From Porodaedalea pini (taxonomy: Eukaryota > Basidiomycota > Agaricomycetes > Hymenochaetales > Hymenochaetaceae): 64,000 bases of DNA. The notes beneath the pieces are model-generated. The model saw only the letters and a list, made by a program, of their open reading frames with translations. It searched no databases and was not told the DNA's origin. Made by a program: the position numbers and the translations under genes. The DNA lies in the NCBI GenBank assembly GCA_002794775.1, contig NBAY01000029.1:483105-547104 (forward strand). The letters run 5' to 3'. Positions 34,971 to 47,205 of this stretch are shown one piece after another. Within the stretch, counting starts at the first letter, position 1; each line of letters begins with the position of its first letter.

Positions 34971-37792
34971 CGAGGTTAGTTTTGATCGGTTTTTTTAAAA
35001 TGGGTTTTTAGTTATTACGTAGACATAATACGTTGGTTTGCATGATCTCAAATAAAGTAGCTAAATTTTAGGAACCACGGAACATCATTTTGTCGGAGTT
35101 TCTTTGGTTTGAAGGAACCGCGTCCCCAACTGCGGAGGCTAAGTTCATGATATAACAAAGATTTCATATGCGTTCTACAGCCTACTTATTAACTCTTCCA
35201 ATTGCCCCAGCCTCCGCGCCGTATCCATCCGTCCCTCCTCAGGGAGACATCCTCCTGTTCCACGTCCGCTACTCGACGAGGGGGGTTTCCGGCTACCTAC
35301 CTGTCTCCTGATATTCATGTAACATGCGCCGGACACGCAGGTCAGGGTCAATACTTCGAGGCAGTGGTGGTACATAGGGGTAAATATTCTCCCTCCCTCG
35401 GAAAAGACCTCTCTGATGGAAGTGCAACAGGAAGTGCACTTCGCCAAGCGTCTCCGCGGTGATAAGAATCACAACATACTCACGTTGTAATCGTGTGGGC
35501 CATGACCCATGCTTGCATTTCATCCGAGGGACAAAATGCGACAAGTCTGGCAGCTAAACAACAATGATAGTCGATCGTGCCTGAGATTCAAAATAAAAAT
35601 ATGATCCGAAGTTCGTTAGCTCAACTGCTCCTAAACTGCTCCTAAGTAGTACACTGTAATATTCACTGTACGTACGATAAATCGCGACAAGTTCGCTACA
35701 GTTGAGTTTTCGACGGGTCTATACTCGATGCACACGGCCGGTAAAGCCAGTACAGACATTCACCGGTCCTTTAAACATAAACTTGATTTCCCTCCTCACA
35801 TTTTTATCTAAACATTTTTTCTAATTATTTTTGCATCATTACAAAGTGCTTATCAATAAGTATCTGCATGAATTAATTGGAGCATTCAAGTGCGTTATTA
35901 AAATTAAAATTGCCTTCACAAGTTTTAGGGTGTTTTATGAGAAAATCAACTCCTTTGAACACTGCACATGATAATGTCACACTAGTGTTACCGTAATCTT
36001 GCAATACACTTACATCATCAGATCGGCTTGTGAACCTGTCAAATTTGACCATTGTCTGCATTGTCTGACCTCCATAAATTGCAAAACTCACTCTCCTACT
36101 TCCAAACTTTGCTCATATATAATTTAGATGGTATAAATGCTGTGTGAAAATTTTCACATGTTTCTGTTGAGTGGTACTTTCAGAATAAATTTGTTAGCAA
36201 GAGATGCTGCAAATTTTGATTAAATTTTGACATTTCTGATTTTCTCTGGACTCAACCATTGCACCAATTCTGCTCAAAATTTGCACCTATATAGCCAGCC
36301 ATTGCATACACATTTGAGTATTTTTTTCAGCACTATATTAAAAACTCTGAGGGAGAAATTGCTAGGTGTTCAAAGGAACAGTGGTGTTTAAAGGACATGT
36401 AAATGTCTGTACATGAATTACCAGAGCTTGCCTCAAAAGCTTCATCAAGCCTGCTGTTGTCTTTGTCAGGAGTGCAGTTACTTCTTCCGAGAGAAGTGTG
36501 CTGCTGCAAAGGCAGCCTAAGGCAACAGTTGTGATCTTAGTGTAGTGCCACATAAGGTATGCAAAAGTTAAACTTGACAAAGTGTGATGTGGGTGGTGCT
36601 AACCTTACTTGCCTAATCTGGCTTCACTCGATGTCAATGAAATAACATCTTCAGCTGGGCACAAATTTACAAATAATCCTCACAGAACTGTTGGGACAGT
36701 TGTTGTCTACATTTCTGTGGTCTTGAATTTTTGAAAAAATAGATTTTTGGATGACTTATTTTACAAAAGTCTTTTTTGTGCCAAATGCCCCATATTTAAT
36801 TGTACAGTACTCTGGCAGATTTTTGAAAATTTCACCCATTGATTTTTGCACTCTCAGCTAATTTTATATGACTAATATATTCCAAATATAGTAGGTTCTC
36901 TTTATTATTAATCATGCTTAGCAATTCTTCTGCACTGCTACAAAATTGATACTGTACTATAGCACACAAGGACAAATTGAGCATGCTAGTAGTGATAATA
37001 ACTCAGAAAATACTGAACAACTGTACCTGAAGTCCTACAGTGATCATGCAGGGCATCTACAAAAAAAATGATTTTCTGAACTCACGATTTTTGTGCTAGG
37101 GTCCTTCCTAATGGGGTAAGCGAGTGGTTCAGGGACTGTGACTGTGACGTGACATCAGCTTGTCGAGTTTAACTTTCGCATACCTTAGCTCAATTGTACA
37201 AATAAAGTCATCGCGTGACCATATACGGTCATGTGATTCAGGACCAAACACGCACTAAAATTTAAGCGTGATGGACCACTTTGAGCCTCTATATGTTTCC
37301 CATCAATTGGGTCTGGCTCCATCTTCCATGCCAATCTCGTCTCAAGCCAAAGTCGTGCCTATTGCCACCGTGCCGTCGCTCAGGCGACTTGCTACATAAC
37401 ACGACCAGGCTGCCGACGCTAGTCAGACCAACACGTACGAAAACGAGTTCGAGGCTATTGCGGAACCAGTATAGGCGAACGGCGGAGCGGCGGAAGTTGT
37501 AGCCGACGCCCCCGAGGCATGTCTCTCAAGGGAGGAAAGCACTATTTTACGTGCAGGTGGCATGCGGCAGCCTCTTGGTCCAAACATGTGCAAGGGCTGC
37601 TATCGTCAAATGTATTGTTTTTGGTCTTCTGGTTTCTGAATAGATCGGCTGATGATGAGCTCGTAACCCTCGGTTATTTCCATCGATTTTGGACTTAGTT
37701 GCCGTCTGTCTCTATATGAAGTGCACTCGACATACCCTCGTTTCGTATCTCGTTCCACCCCAAAGTTTCATTTCTCCGAACACCTCTGAACA
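34971..37792. other. Gene-free block, strongly AT-rich from about 35780 to 37110
   Basis: About 2.8 kb without a supported gene. The central 1.3 kb is far richer in A and T than the flanks and has no open frame of note. Borders show no clear terminal repeats by eye. It contains a 16-bp perfect palindrome TGTGAAAATTTTCACA near 36144. The last 200 bp should carry the SDR promoter. Confidence 0.5.
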
Positions 37793-39149
37793 ATGTCTTC
37801 CAAGTCCTCTAAAGGCGTAGCTCTCATCACCGGCTCTGCTCAGGGTATCGGTCGTGGAATTGCTCTGCGCCTTGCGTCCGATGGCTTCGATATCGCTCTG
37901 AACGACATTCCGTCGAACAAGAAGAATGTCGAAGAGTGTGCAGAGCTCGTGAAGAAGAGCGGTCAGAGGGTCATCATCGTTTATGGTGACGTTAGTAAGG
38001 ATGAGCAAGTCAAGGCTTTCGTTCAAAAGACCGTTGAGGAGCTCGGAGGACTCGACGTGGTGAGCTTGAAATGACTGCTTTCACATTATACTGCTTTGGC
38101 TCATGCGCAATTTGCCTCAGTTGGTCGCGAACGCTGGCATTCTGCATTTCGAGCTTCTCGTCGAAAGTAAATGAACATGCGGATATTTTGTAATGACATC
38201 CGCCTAGCTAACCTCCTCTGCCCACAGCCGATCTCGCCAAGTGGGACCGCATCTTTGACGTGAACATCAAGGGACCAATGCTCTGCTTCAAGTATGCCGC
38301 ACAACAAATGATCAAGCAAGGACGAGGGGGAAGGATTATCGGTTAGAATTGTCCTGTTTGAATTGCAAATCGTGTCACCAACTGACTTTTCCTTTCCTCT
38401 GCTCTACCGTATGCAGGCGCGTCCTCGTTTGCTGGTAAACAAGGTAATGTTTTCTTAGAAGTTTCGAATCCCCTCTGCGCTTTAAACATGATTGTTGCTA
38501 GGACTGGCGTGCGGCACTGCCTACTCCGCAACCAAATTCGCCATGCGCGGTCTCATTCAGAGTGCCGGTTCGTCGTATTCAATAATCAATTCTTAGAAGG
38601 AAGGGTTATAGAACGCTTCCCCGACTAGCAATGGAACTCGGCAAGTACGGAATCACTGTCAACGGTTACGCACCGGGCGCCATAGACACCGCATTGCGTA
38701 CGCATGCTCCATTTTAAACCTCAATCAACTTGAAGTCTCACTGATTATACTATATCAAGTCGCTGAATCCGTCGTCTATTACTCCAAACATGCTGGTAAC
38801 CAGCAGGGTACGATCGACGCAGAGGTGAGATCTGCACGCGACCTGTGCACTGCCAGTGTTTACGCCTTCATTCATTGCGACAGTTCAAGAACAAGGCGGC
38901 GGTAGGCAGAGTCGGTCAACCCGAAGACATTGCCGCTCTTGTCTCTTTCTTCGCCTCGAAAGATTCGTCATTCTATACTGGTAAGTGTCAGCTCTTTGTC
39001 CAGATAAGGGTTGACTTGACTTGGATTTCTCTACAGGCCAGACTGTAAGTCACTGCGCGATCGGTACTAATCCTATAGTTATGCTAAATATCTACATTGT
39101 TTCGCATGTTGTACAGATCATCGCGGACGGTGGTCAACAGTTCGACTGA
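37793..39149 (+). CDS. Short-chain dehydrogenase/reductase (classical SDR)
   Basis: Ten exons (37793-38059, 38121-38166, 38228-38341, 38417-38443, 38502-38567, 38629-38697, 38760-38824, 38884-38980, 39037-39044, 39117-39149) give 263 residues, the usual classical SDR length. Cofactor motif TGSAQGIG at 13-20, NAG at 93-95, catalytic serine in GASSFAG (about 145), Tyr159 and Lys163 in AYSATKF, and a C-terminal ADGGQQFD. It should use NAD(P)(H) to oxidise or reduce a small carbonyl or alcohol, in the cytosol; the closest functional label might be diacetyl/acetoin reductase-like, but this is not secure. Exon 9 has only 8 nt between two ordinary GT-AG introns. Confidence 0.93.
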
Positions 39150-39399
39150 ACGATGTAATTAGCGGGCTAGCGAGACGAAGCTCTCGTCGACGGTGATTCT
39201 CGGACGGACTGTGGGTGAAGGAATGGAGGTGTATGGCTCAAGCATGACTAAAATTTGAATGGAATACTGATTTGTATTCGATTACGATGTACGGAATGCA
39301 TGTTTTCTTTGCTATACCTCAGCGTCCCTTGAAGTCGAAATGGCAAACGCTTTTAGAAAGACATTGGAACTATACGACACGTGATTTAGAAGCTGGAAT

Positions 39400-40207
39400 A
39401 TGCCGTAAGCTAAGACACCGCGGCGCCGTGGCTCCTTCACCGACTACGAGCGCTTGTCTCCCTTCTCTGCCGTAAACGCTAGTCAATAAGCTTTGGGCCC
39501 GTCAGATCTTCCCGCCCGGTACTCCTTGACTATTTGTTGACTCGTGTCCCTTGTCAGACGTACGAAACGCATCCAGAAACTGCCTCGCTACTTCTCCTTG
39601 CGCGAAGCCTATCGGTGGCTCACGATACCTTTTAAGAGCTCTGGAGAGTACTATTGGATAATTGGCAGTGGGTTCGCTCGCGGTACGTTAGTGTTCGGAT
39701 GGGTGATGATGTGAGTGTCTTCAACCCATTTTGTCCCCGCTCGGCACTCGCTGTCAGACTTGTCAATCTACTCGAACCCCACTTTTCAGCATGTCTGAGG
39801 AGAGCACCGGTAGGATAGCGAAACCGACGAGAGAACACGCAGATAATCGACAGGATTTATGTCTCTTTAAATGCGTCGTTTTATGTCTTGATGACGCTTG
39901 CCAGCGGTTTGCTCACCTATGCCGTGCCTGCTATCTGCTTTGCGTACGCTTCTGCTTATTTCCTACTTTGATCTACACTTCCATGATTCCTGCTTGGGGG
40001 CCTGCGTGCAATTGCATTGCAGATTTTCAAGACGAGGCAAGAAAGTGCGATCTCGAAAATATAAGCTTGCGGGATGAACGTGCTGGTACTGGCCTTCGCG
40101 AACATATTTCTGACCTCCCCATTGCCACGACGGCGTTTACTTTAGCTCAATACTCCTGCAAGTCGGGCCTAAGAGTGCAAAGCACCTCAATGGGACTACT
40201 TGAATAA
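39400..40207 (+). CDS. Small single-helix membrane protein with a 5-nt first coding exon (3' end uncertain)
   Basis: Proposed exons: 39400-39404 (ATGCC), 39558-39710 and 39790 onward. The first intron (39405-39557) starts GTAAGC and ends TTGTCAG; splicing gives MPRTKRIQKLPRYFSLREAY, then RWLTIPFKSSGEYYWIIGSG and one hydrophobic helix GTLVFGWVMI, and afterwards MSEESTGRIAKP. A basic N-terminus plus one helix would suit a small mitochondrial or ER membrane protein, but no family was recognised. After residue 80 the frame stays open to 40207 with Cys-rich, unconvincing sequence, so the true stop or a further intron is unknown. It would otherwise be read as non-coding because no ATG precedes exon 2. 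Confidence 0.45.
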
Positions 40208-40294
40208 ATTATATCACATTTCATGATTACTACAAAGCGATGCCCACTAGGCACGAAGCGAGACAGCTTACGGCTGCATATAGTGGTCATCAGT

Positions 40295-42944
40295 TTACCC
40301 TTCAACAAACTCAGATTTCAGCATATCGGCTGCCTAGTTGTCGAAAAAGACTTGGTCGTTGACTGTCAGGCAAGAATGAGACAATGCTTACCTTCTCTCC
40401 TATCGCATATGCAACCGATTGCGTGTGGCACGACAATTCCTGTGTCCAAGGCATCAGTATCACTATTGTCAAGGCACACATGGAATTACCAGAGGTAGGA
40501 TAGAGAGATCGATCTGTCGAGATATTGCTTAGAGGTTCAACTAATCAAGGCAAAGGGGGATTACTCACGACGCGAAGGTTACCAGTTCCATAGACCTTCA
40601 GTTTGCTGTCAACGACCCCACCGTCCTCCCGGGAAAGCATTGATGCGGTCCCAACGGGGTGGTATACCGGTCCGAAGTGATCTTTTACATACTCTCTCAG
40701 ACTTGCTTTATCCTTGAGAGCGTCTGCCGGAGGCAACATCTGAGACTTTACGATGTTGCTTAATGGCGGTGTATTGTACAGACGGAGCGTGAACTGTACG
40801 ATATGGACGAGGAGATCAAGGTCGGCTTCGTTCGAAAAGTAGTTTGGGTCAATGGCTGGAGGAATGAGCGGATCCGGAGAGGCGAGGTGGACGGATCCCC
40901 GAGACAGAGGGTGCATGAGAGCGCATGAAAGCCTGGTGTATTTCTTCCCTGAGACAGGAATAGAGTTAGGCACTATGGGATGGCCTATATACTGCAGTAT
41001 CCTTCAGAGCGGCGTCAGCACTTGCGACAGGAGTACGGTAGCATTCTAGAACACACTCCGCTTGCGCTTGTCCCGAATCCTCGATAAATCTCTCCTGGAA
41101 CTTGTATTGCTTTTCCAATCCCGCCTTTAGAGAAGGCATGACGTTTGCAAGACTTTGTGTGAAGCTGGCGCGAGCGTGATTGTCCCAAGAAGTGATATTC
41201 TCCGGAGTACCGAGCTGCTTAGCAGAAAGAAATATATATGCCGGTATCGGGTCGTATGCCAAATGGCCGCGCTGCTGTTTGCTGAGGGGAGTCAGAGATT
41301 ATCTTAACTCGTGAGCTACTTCTAGTACGTACTAGAGTTCTTCATGTTTCTTGAAAAGAGCAGGTTCTCTCATAACATCAAATGTTTCGTCGTCATTCTC
41401 AATCTCGACGATGGTAGCCACCGAGATATGATCCTCTGAGTTTGATCCAACATCGATGAGCGTATGTGTCAAGACAGAATAACGGAAGAAGGAGCAGACG
41501 CACGCAAATTTTCACCAACTCCCGGCAGGTCTATTATACTGCGAGTGTTGTACTGAGCTAGGATTTCCGGATTTCCAATCCCAGACAGCTCCAGAATATG
41601 AGGAGTTTGCAGAGAGCCTGCATACAATATTAGTATCTGAGAGTAACGAGTATTTAGACCTTACCAGCAGAGAGGACCACATCCCTCTGCACCCCATCAA
41701 TGCGCGAACGGACACCCTTTTTAATGACCTCCACACCAATAACCTTCTGGAGTGAATTGTCATCATGCTCGAGAATTAGCTGAAAGTACAGTGCCGGTTG
41801 GTTCAGCATTTGAGTTGGCTTCAATGAGATACTTACCTTTGTCACTTGCGCTTCAGTGAGCACAAGGAAATTGCTACGTTGTATATTGGGCTGCAGATAA
41901 GCAGTAACCGCATAGGATCGAGTGGCAGTGCGAGGGTCTACGGAAGAAAACGCAGATATGCTACCGATGTTGGTGCCGTAGCCCTGGAAATTAAAATAAA
42001 ATAGAAAATGAGCATGCGGGTTATTTCAACAGTAAATACCCAATCAACGGATTCCATTACTGTTTCCGGGTTTCTGGGTATGCCAAGTGTCTCGGCTGCT
42101 TCAAAAAGTCTTGCATGTGCATCGGTCCATTCTCGTGGCATTGACTTGACAATAGGTCCTGCAGAATATTTGTTTAGAAAATGCAACTGAGTATATGCGG
42201 GGAACCAGCTACCTTCATTACCGTAGCACTCGGGATCAGGAACTCGGACCGCCGCGTATAATTTAGCCTGTGCCTCTGAGAGCTCTTCAGTAGGGACAGT
42301 AGTCTCGCTCTGGATGAGGCAAGTCGTGAACATGAGTAAAGAAATTCTGAGGCGATATTCTATCACCACACCTTCTTCATGTAGTACAGAAGTGACTCCC
42401 AGTTCCACCCCTTGTTTCCCAGCTCCTCTAATGCGTCACATTCTGACTTAGAAGGATGGAACATTCCGAGGAAATTGATCTAGGAAGACAAGTAGGTGTC
42501 TATATTTTCTGGACCTATGACAGAAACTCGGACCAAAGAAGATCCACCGAGACCTTTGCCGCGCGGCTGGAGAACAACTCTATCATTCGCATGCTTCTGT
42601 GGAACTGATAGAAAGGACCAATCGTATCTGGGATTGGCGATGATACTACCTATCATCCCTAACATCGAAGACATAGTTCGTGGAAACCCAAAGTGAAAAG
42701 CTGAAGAGATATGCTCACCTGGGACGTCGATTTCTGGGACAGACCCATGGTAGCTGCCTGCTTCGATGACGAGCACAGAAATATCCGGGTTCTCGGACAG
42801 TCTGCGATATGCTCGTCAGAACAAAGTTATACAACGCGTTGACGAGACTTGCCGTGCAGCAAGCGTCAAGCCGGCAGTTCCGCCTCCGACTATAACGTAG
42901 TCGAGTTTTATCAACTCAATATCTGCAAGCGCAACGAAAGGCAT
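40295..42944 (-). CDS. GMC oxidoreductase (glucose-methanol-choline family)
   Basis: Fifteen minus-strand exons: 42944-42853, 42801-42719, 42658-42534, 42479-42372, 42309-42213, 42158-42040, 41983-41837, 41779-41665, 41617-41504, 41435-41333, 41281-41022, 40948-40569, 40513-40490, 40439-40392 and 40333-40295; 617 residues. FAD-binding GGGTAG at 20-25, GKGLGGSSLINF, VVLSAGSLQTPHILELSGIG, GVGENLQDH, then catalytic His551 in YHPVGTASM and His594 in LSCHTQS. No signal peptide is seen, so it is probably intracellular, unlike secreted aryl-alcohol oxidases. The first intron has a GC donor (CG|GCAAGT). Introns 42659-42718 and 42159-42212 are in frame and stop-free. The join 41022/40948 is the least certain. 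Substrate is an unspecified alcohol. Confidence 0.9.
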
Positions 42945-43504
42945 ATGGGAATCGAGCAATGAAGAACTCCAGGAGACATTCTCAGGGAGAAAATTCCAAT
43001 AAGCTGCGTGACTTAGAGAAGCGAGTCAAGTGACTAGTACCGTCATTATAAGAGCGGTATGAAGTATATATGACCAGTAAAATACACTTTTAAGCAATGT
43101 CAATCAACGCATAAATGTACTAAGGAAAACAAGGCCCACAACAGATACGGCGTGAGTACGAAATATCACGAAACCACAGTTGCAAATACAAAGAGAAACG
43201 AAACATGAGGACTTAAGAGATAGGAAAAGGAATACCAAACGATTAGGCCGTAACCAGACAAAGGAAAGTTTCATGTGTTTCATAGAACACACGATTTGGC
43301 AATAAATCAAAGCGCAGGTCGTTTCCGTTATATTACTACACAACAATCTGCGCAAACTTCAAGAGGCGGTTCAGTAAATTTGGGGCATGAAAACGACTTG
43401 GGTATGACCAGAAAGACATACTACAAAGCAACCCATGTATGGAACCAAAGGAACTGGACACCCAAGAAACCCAGCAGCAGTGGAAATAAAAGAGATCATG
43501 CAAA
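42945..43504. other. Intergenic, no gene seen
   Basis: Spacer between the GMC gene start and the 3' end of the GH7 pseudogene; no supported feature. Confidence 0.4.
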
Positions 43505-44840
43505 TGTCGATCCGATGTCACCAAACTTGATGCTGGAGAACGTCACAGACGAGCCTGGGCTCTGCGACTCGACGTCGACGGGCACGCCAGATGTAGTGGC
43601 ACTGCTGCCGCGTGCCCGGAACATCCGTCGGGTAGTCGTTGTCCAACCACAGCATGTTCACGTCATGATCGTACCACACACTCATCAGTATCATGCCTTG
43701 GTCGAACGAAGTGCCCATCGTCCCCAGTCCACCCATCGACTCAAACGCGTTCGTGTCGCCGAATGCCGTCTTCGATGCATCGCAGAACTCATCCCTGATC
43801 GAGTCGAACGCCTCCATACCGGGGATGTTCAAATTCGACTTCTGGACCACCTTCCCGTACCGCACATACAGCCGGTGAATCTCATAGAGCACCCCCCGTC
43901 GTCGTGTTGTCGACGGTGGCAAACTGAGTCACGACCGTGAACTTCGACTTCGTGTCGATCTTGCCAAGGAACGTCTTGTCACCCATCCGGAACGAGTTGA
44001 AATCGTAGCCGTCCTTGTCACGAATCCCGTCGTACCGCTCAACGCCATCGCCGCACTGCGTGCCCGAACAGCGGGTCTGTCCTTGAACAGTGCAGACGTA
44101 AGTGTGACGGCCGCCGAATCGTACTGGCCTGTTCCGGCATTCTCAGCGTTGCTCGATGGTGCCCAGCCTTCCACATTCGCCTGCCCGTAAATTGGCAGTC
44201 AAAACAGGGGTTTGCACATGCTAACATAGGAAGGCGCACCTCGCCGTTGATGAACTTGACGTTCTGTGGGCACTGCGCATCGCAATAGCCGGTTCCATAC
44301 TTCGCGCCAGCCTTGTTGTTCGGCAACTTCGACAGACCGCCGTCCAAACCGCACGGAAGATTCGATATATCGACGTCAAACGCGAACTCCTGGTTCTTCA
44401 AATCGAACATCTCGTACTGGCTCTCGTCGCCCATGAGGTACACGCGCGGACCGATGTTCGTAGAGTACGGCCCGTTCGTGACGAACTTGAGCGAGAGCGC
44501 GTTGCCGGAGGCCGTGATACCGCATGTTCCGGAGTAGTCGGCACCGTCGAGCGCACAGTTCTCCGCGCAGATCATGCCGTCAGGACACAGAAATGTGTCC
44601 CACTTGTTACCGGTTTAGTAATTCGTGGAGCGGCTCGTCTGGTGCAGCCAGCGCCAGTTCGGGGTCGAGCACGACGGAGGAAGCCTGAGTGGATCAGCTG
44701 CCGCTCCCGGGCCTTGTACGTTTCTAAACGGAAAGGGACGGGTAGGTTTCTGCCGTCAATGTGCCTACTTACTAGCAAAAGGCAACAGCGAGGAGGGTTA
44801 ACGAGAGGAGAGCAGCGGCGCAAAACCACCTAATGTACAT
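43505..44840 (-). pseudogene. GH7 cellobiohydrolase pseudogene
   Basis: Read on the minus strand, family landmarks appear in order but in changing frames: a signal-like [158 protein letters not shown] and [11 protein letters not shown]. In-frame stops occur early (after TYPSLSV), and at least three frameshifts are needed. The segment that should hold the catalytic ExDxxE (EMDIWEAN in the family) is missing between GTGQYDS and TVQGQTRC. The gene once coded for a secreted cellulase acting on cellulose chain ends; it cannot make an active enzyme now. Confidence 0.9.
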
Positions 44841-45700
44841 ACACTTATGAACCTCATTAGGGGTGGTCTAGGGGACCAAGACCACCCCTAATTAGGTGGG
44901 GTTTCAGTTGTTCTCTCTTACAGCGCTTCCCAAAAATGATGACAGTACTAGTACTAGTCCCCGACCCGCTAGCCGGTAGCCACTTAAACTATAAACATCA
45001 CTATTGCTTCATCTAAAATGTATTTTTCATGATATTAGACTCTGGGGTGGGCCACTCCCGCAGACGGAATATGAATATATATATTGGGGGAGATGAGCAG
45101 GCCACCTTTTAACGCAGGAATACCTTATATCTTTCGTTCACCCTTCCATACTTCATCTCCTCCCTGCGTTGACGTCATAACTTCGGGGTCTGAACCGTCG
45201 ATTTCTGAACCTTGGACTTATTGCAAATTGCGTAGATATCGCTGCACGTTGCGGCCGGAGCACGGATGATCGAACTCTCTGTTATTCTTAAATTGTGAGG
45301 TCCCAATACTCCTCTCTTTCTATACATCCACCCTCTGTCATCAAACACGACCGCTGGCTGTCAAAGGAATTTTGGGGTACAACATCGATCGCATGATACA
45401 AGGTGGAGGACCAAGTCATTTATCACGCTCCTTCCTCAGCACTATGATGCGCCGAAGTCGATGGCACGATCATCGAGCAACCTTCATTGATTGACACCTT
45501 CCAGCATCTGAAAAGCTTTGATGATATTTACTTCAGGTGACTTTCCAAGTATCAGAGAACTTTACATTTTTATCTCACACTGCCATGCTTGCTGGAGGAT
45601 ATAAACTCTCTACTCTGCCACCGGTTGTCTCTCCGTCATCCTTTGGAAGCCCGGTCTCTTGTATTGCGTCGCCTGCCTTTCTGCAAAACTTGAACTCGCC
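44841..45700. other. Intergenic with a small hairpin
   Basis: About 0.86 kb holding the old GH7 promoter and the promoter of the next membrane-protein gene. Apart from the hairpin at 44856-44892, no clear feature. Confidence 0.4.
44856..44892. repeat. 13-bp inverted repeat (hairpin) upstream of the GH7 pseudogene
   Basis: ATTAGGGGTGGTC at 44856-44868 pairs exactly with 44880-44892 across an 11-bp loop. It lies just upstream of the former GH7 start. It could be a leftover of a small element or a regulatory palindrome; the sequence alone does not decide. Confidence 0.6.
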
Positions 45701-47205
45701 ATGAGTACCAGTTCTGACACCGCGTCGCTGGATGATACAGTACGCCATATGCATTTTGCTACTCAAACTCCTCTCCGCCAAGAAAATTAACGATGCGAAT
45801 TTTACAAAGATCGGATTTCTGCTTCTCGCCGGCTTGTATGGTTTTCTTATCTTCTCAGTGAAGTTACTTATTACTCACTGTTTTGTGTCTACCAGGCTCT
45901 CTATGGCGTGCGCTCTCCTTCCAGACGTAATCTGGTCACACACTCACCTTAACTCAGATTATGGGGAGCCTCGGCGGTCCAGTTGTATTTGTATTTTGAA
46001 GTACGTTTTTTTTGTCTTTCAGGCCGGATAATATTGCGGTCTCATCGAAGGTCTTCAAGAAATATGTGAAATCCGATAAATGGCAGCTCCAAGCCTATGT
46101 AATTTTTGTATGGGTACTCGACGGTGTACACCAGGGAATCCTATGTCGCACCGTGTACATCCTTTTCGTAAAGCGTTTTGCAGATGTCTCGTTTCTGAAC
46201 CATATTCCAGAGTAAGCGCTCTCAGTTTGAGGTCTTGTTGAATGTCTCACTTGCTTTCTATCTCAGTAACACATTTACTGTGGTTATTCTTCAAGCTCTG
46301 ATCGATGCACCAATACAGGCACTCTTCGTCATGCGTATCTGGCATCGTACGTAGTGAGCCTGTGTTTCTTCATGTCGCTCACTCAACTCATGTCAGTGAG
46401 CGACAAGAGCTTTATCTTAACAGGCATAAACGCATTGCTCGTCCTTACACTGCTTGCAATCAACGTCGTCTTCTTTGGTAAAGGATTGGGCTTCACCACT
46501 TTCGCGCAGCTCGCGGAGATTCAAAAGTTCACTACAGCATTGAATTCTCTTATCACATCTGTCGACTCGGTTATCGCCATTACCCTCGTCGTTCTCCTTC
46601 AGCGTCGACGGTCCCGTTATAAGTCGACTGACTCGGTCGTGAAGCGCCTTATCATGTATAGCATAAGTACAGGCATGATCACTGGCATCTGGAGTATAGT
46701 GGGCCTCGCTGGAGCAATAGCAATGCCTGCATCCAATCTCGACGTGTTCATCAATCTGGTCGTGCCAAAGTGTAAGCCTTATAATTTGAATCATCTTAAT
46801 CAATATCTAACATTCTCTTCAGTATACGTAAACTGCATGCTTGCATCGTCCGTACTGTTTGACTTCTTTGACTACATCTCAGATTGACTCAAGAATGTAG
46901 ATTGAACTCAAGGGCGAGTCTTCGTGACGAACTCGCAAATGGTTCAGCGCGCGGAAAGACAATTCAGCTAAGCACATTTCACGCTGATACATACGGCACA
47001 GCAGATGGTAGTGGAACTGCTGTTCACAATGTGCGTTGGTGATTTGTTAGACCAGATGAAATAATCTAATTCTTGCCCTTATTATTTTTAGAACCCTTCC
47101 CAGCGTGAAACTGGAGTAAGGGTTGCTGTTGATATAATCAACGAATTCGATGGGCAAGAGGTGAATGCATCCTTAGTTGACACTCCCTACATTGCCAGCT
47201 ATTGA
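45701..47205 (+). CDS. DUF6534-like multi-pass membrane protein (copy 2)
   Basis: Ten exons (45701-45739, 45810-45835, 45896-45907, 45958-46000, 46060-46211, 46267-46346, 46397-46771, 46823-46847, 46901-47030, 47092-47205) give 331 residues. Splicing restores IGFLLLAGLLSMALWGASAV, then QLYLYFE, KYVKSDKWQLQAYV, WVLDGVHQ, and the late LNSRASLRDELANGS typical of the family. About seven helices precede a hydrophilic tail. Exon 3 is 12 nt; leaving it out shortens the first helix by four residues. The tail may instead be spliced at 47161 to an acceptor near 47235, replacing the last 15 residues with SFGRSSSKV. Same family and layout as the gene at 33523. Function unknown. Confidence 0.78.
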
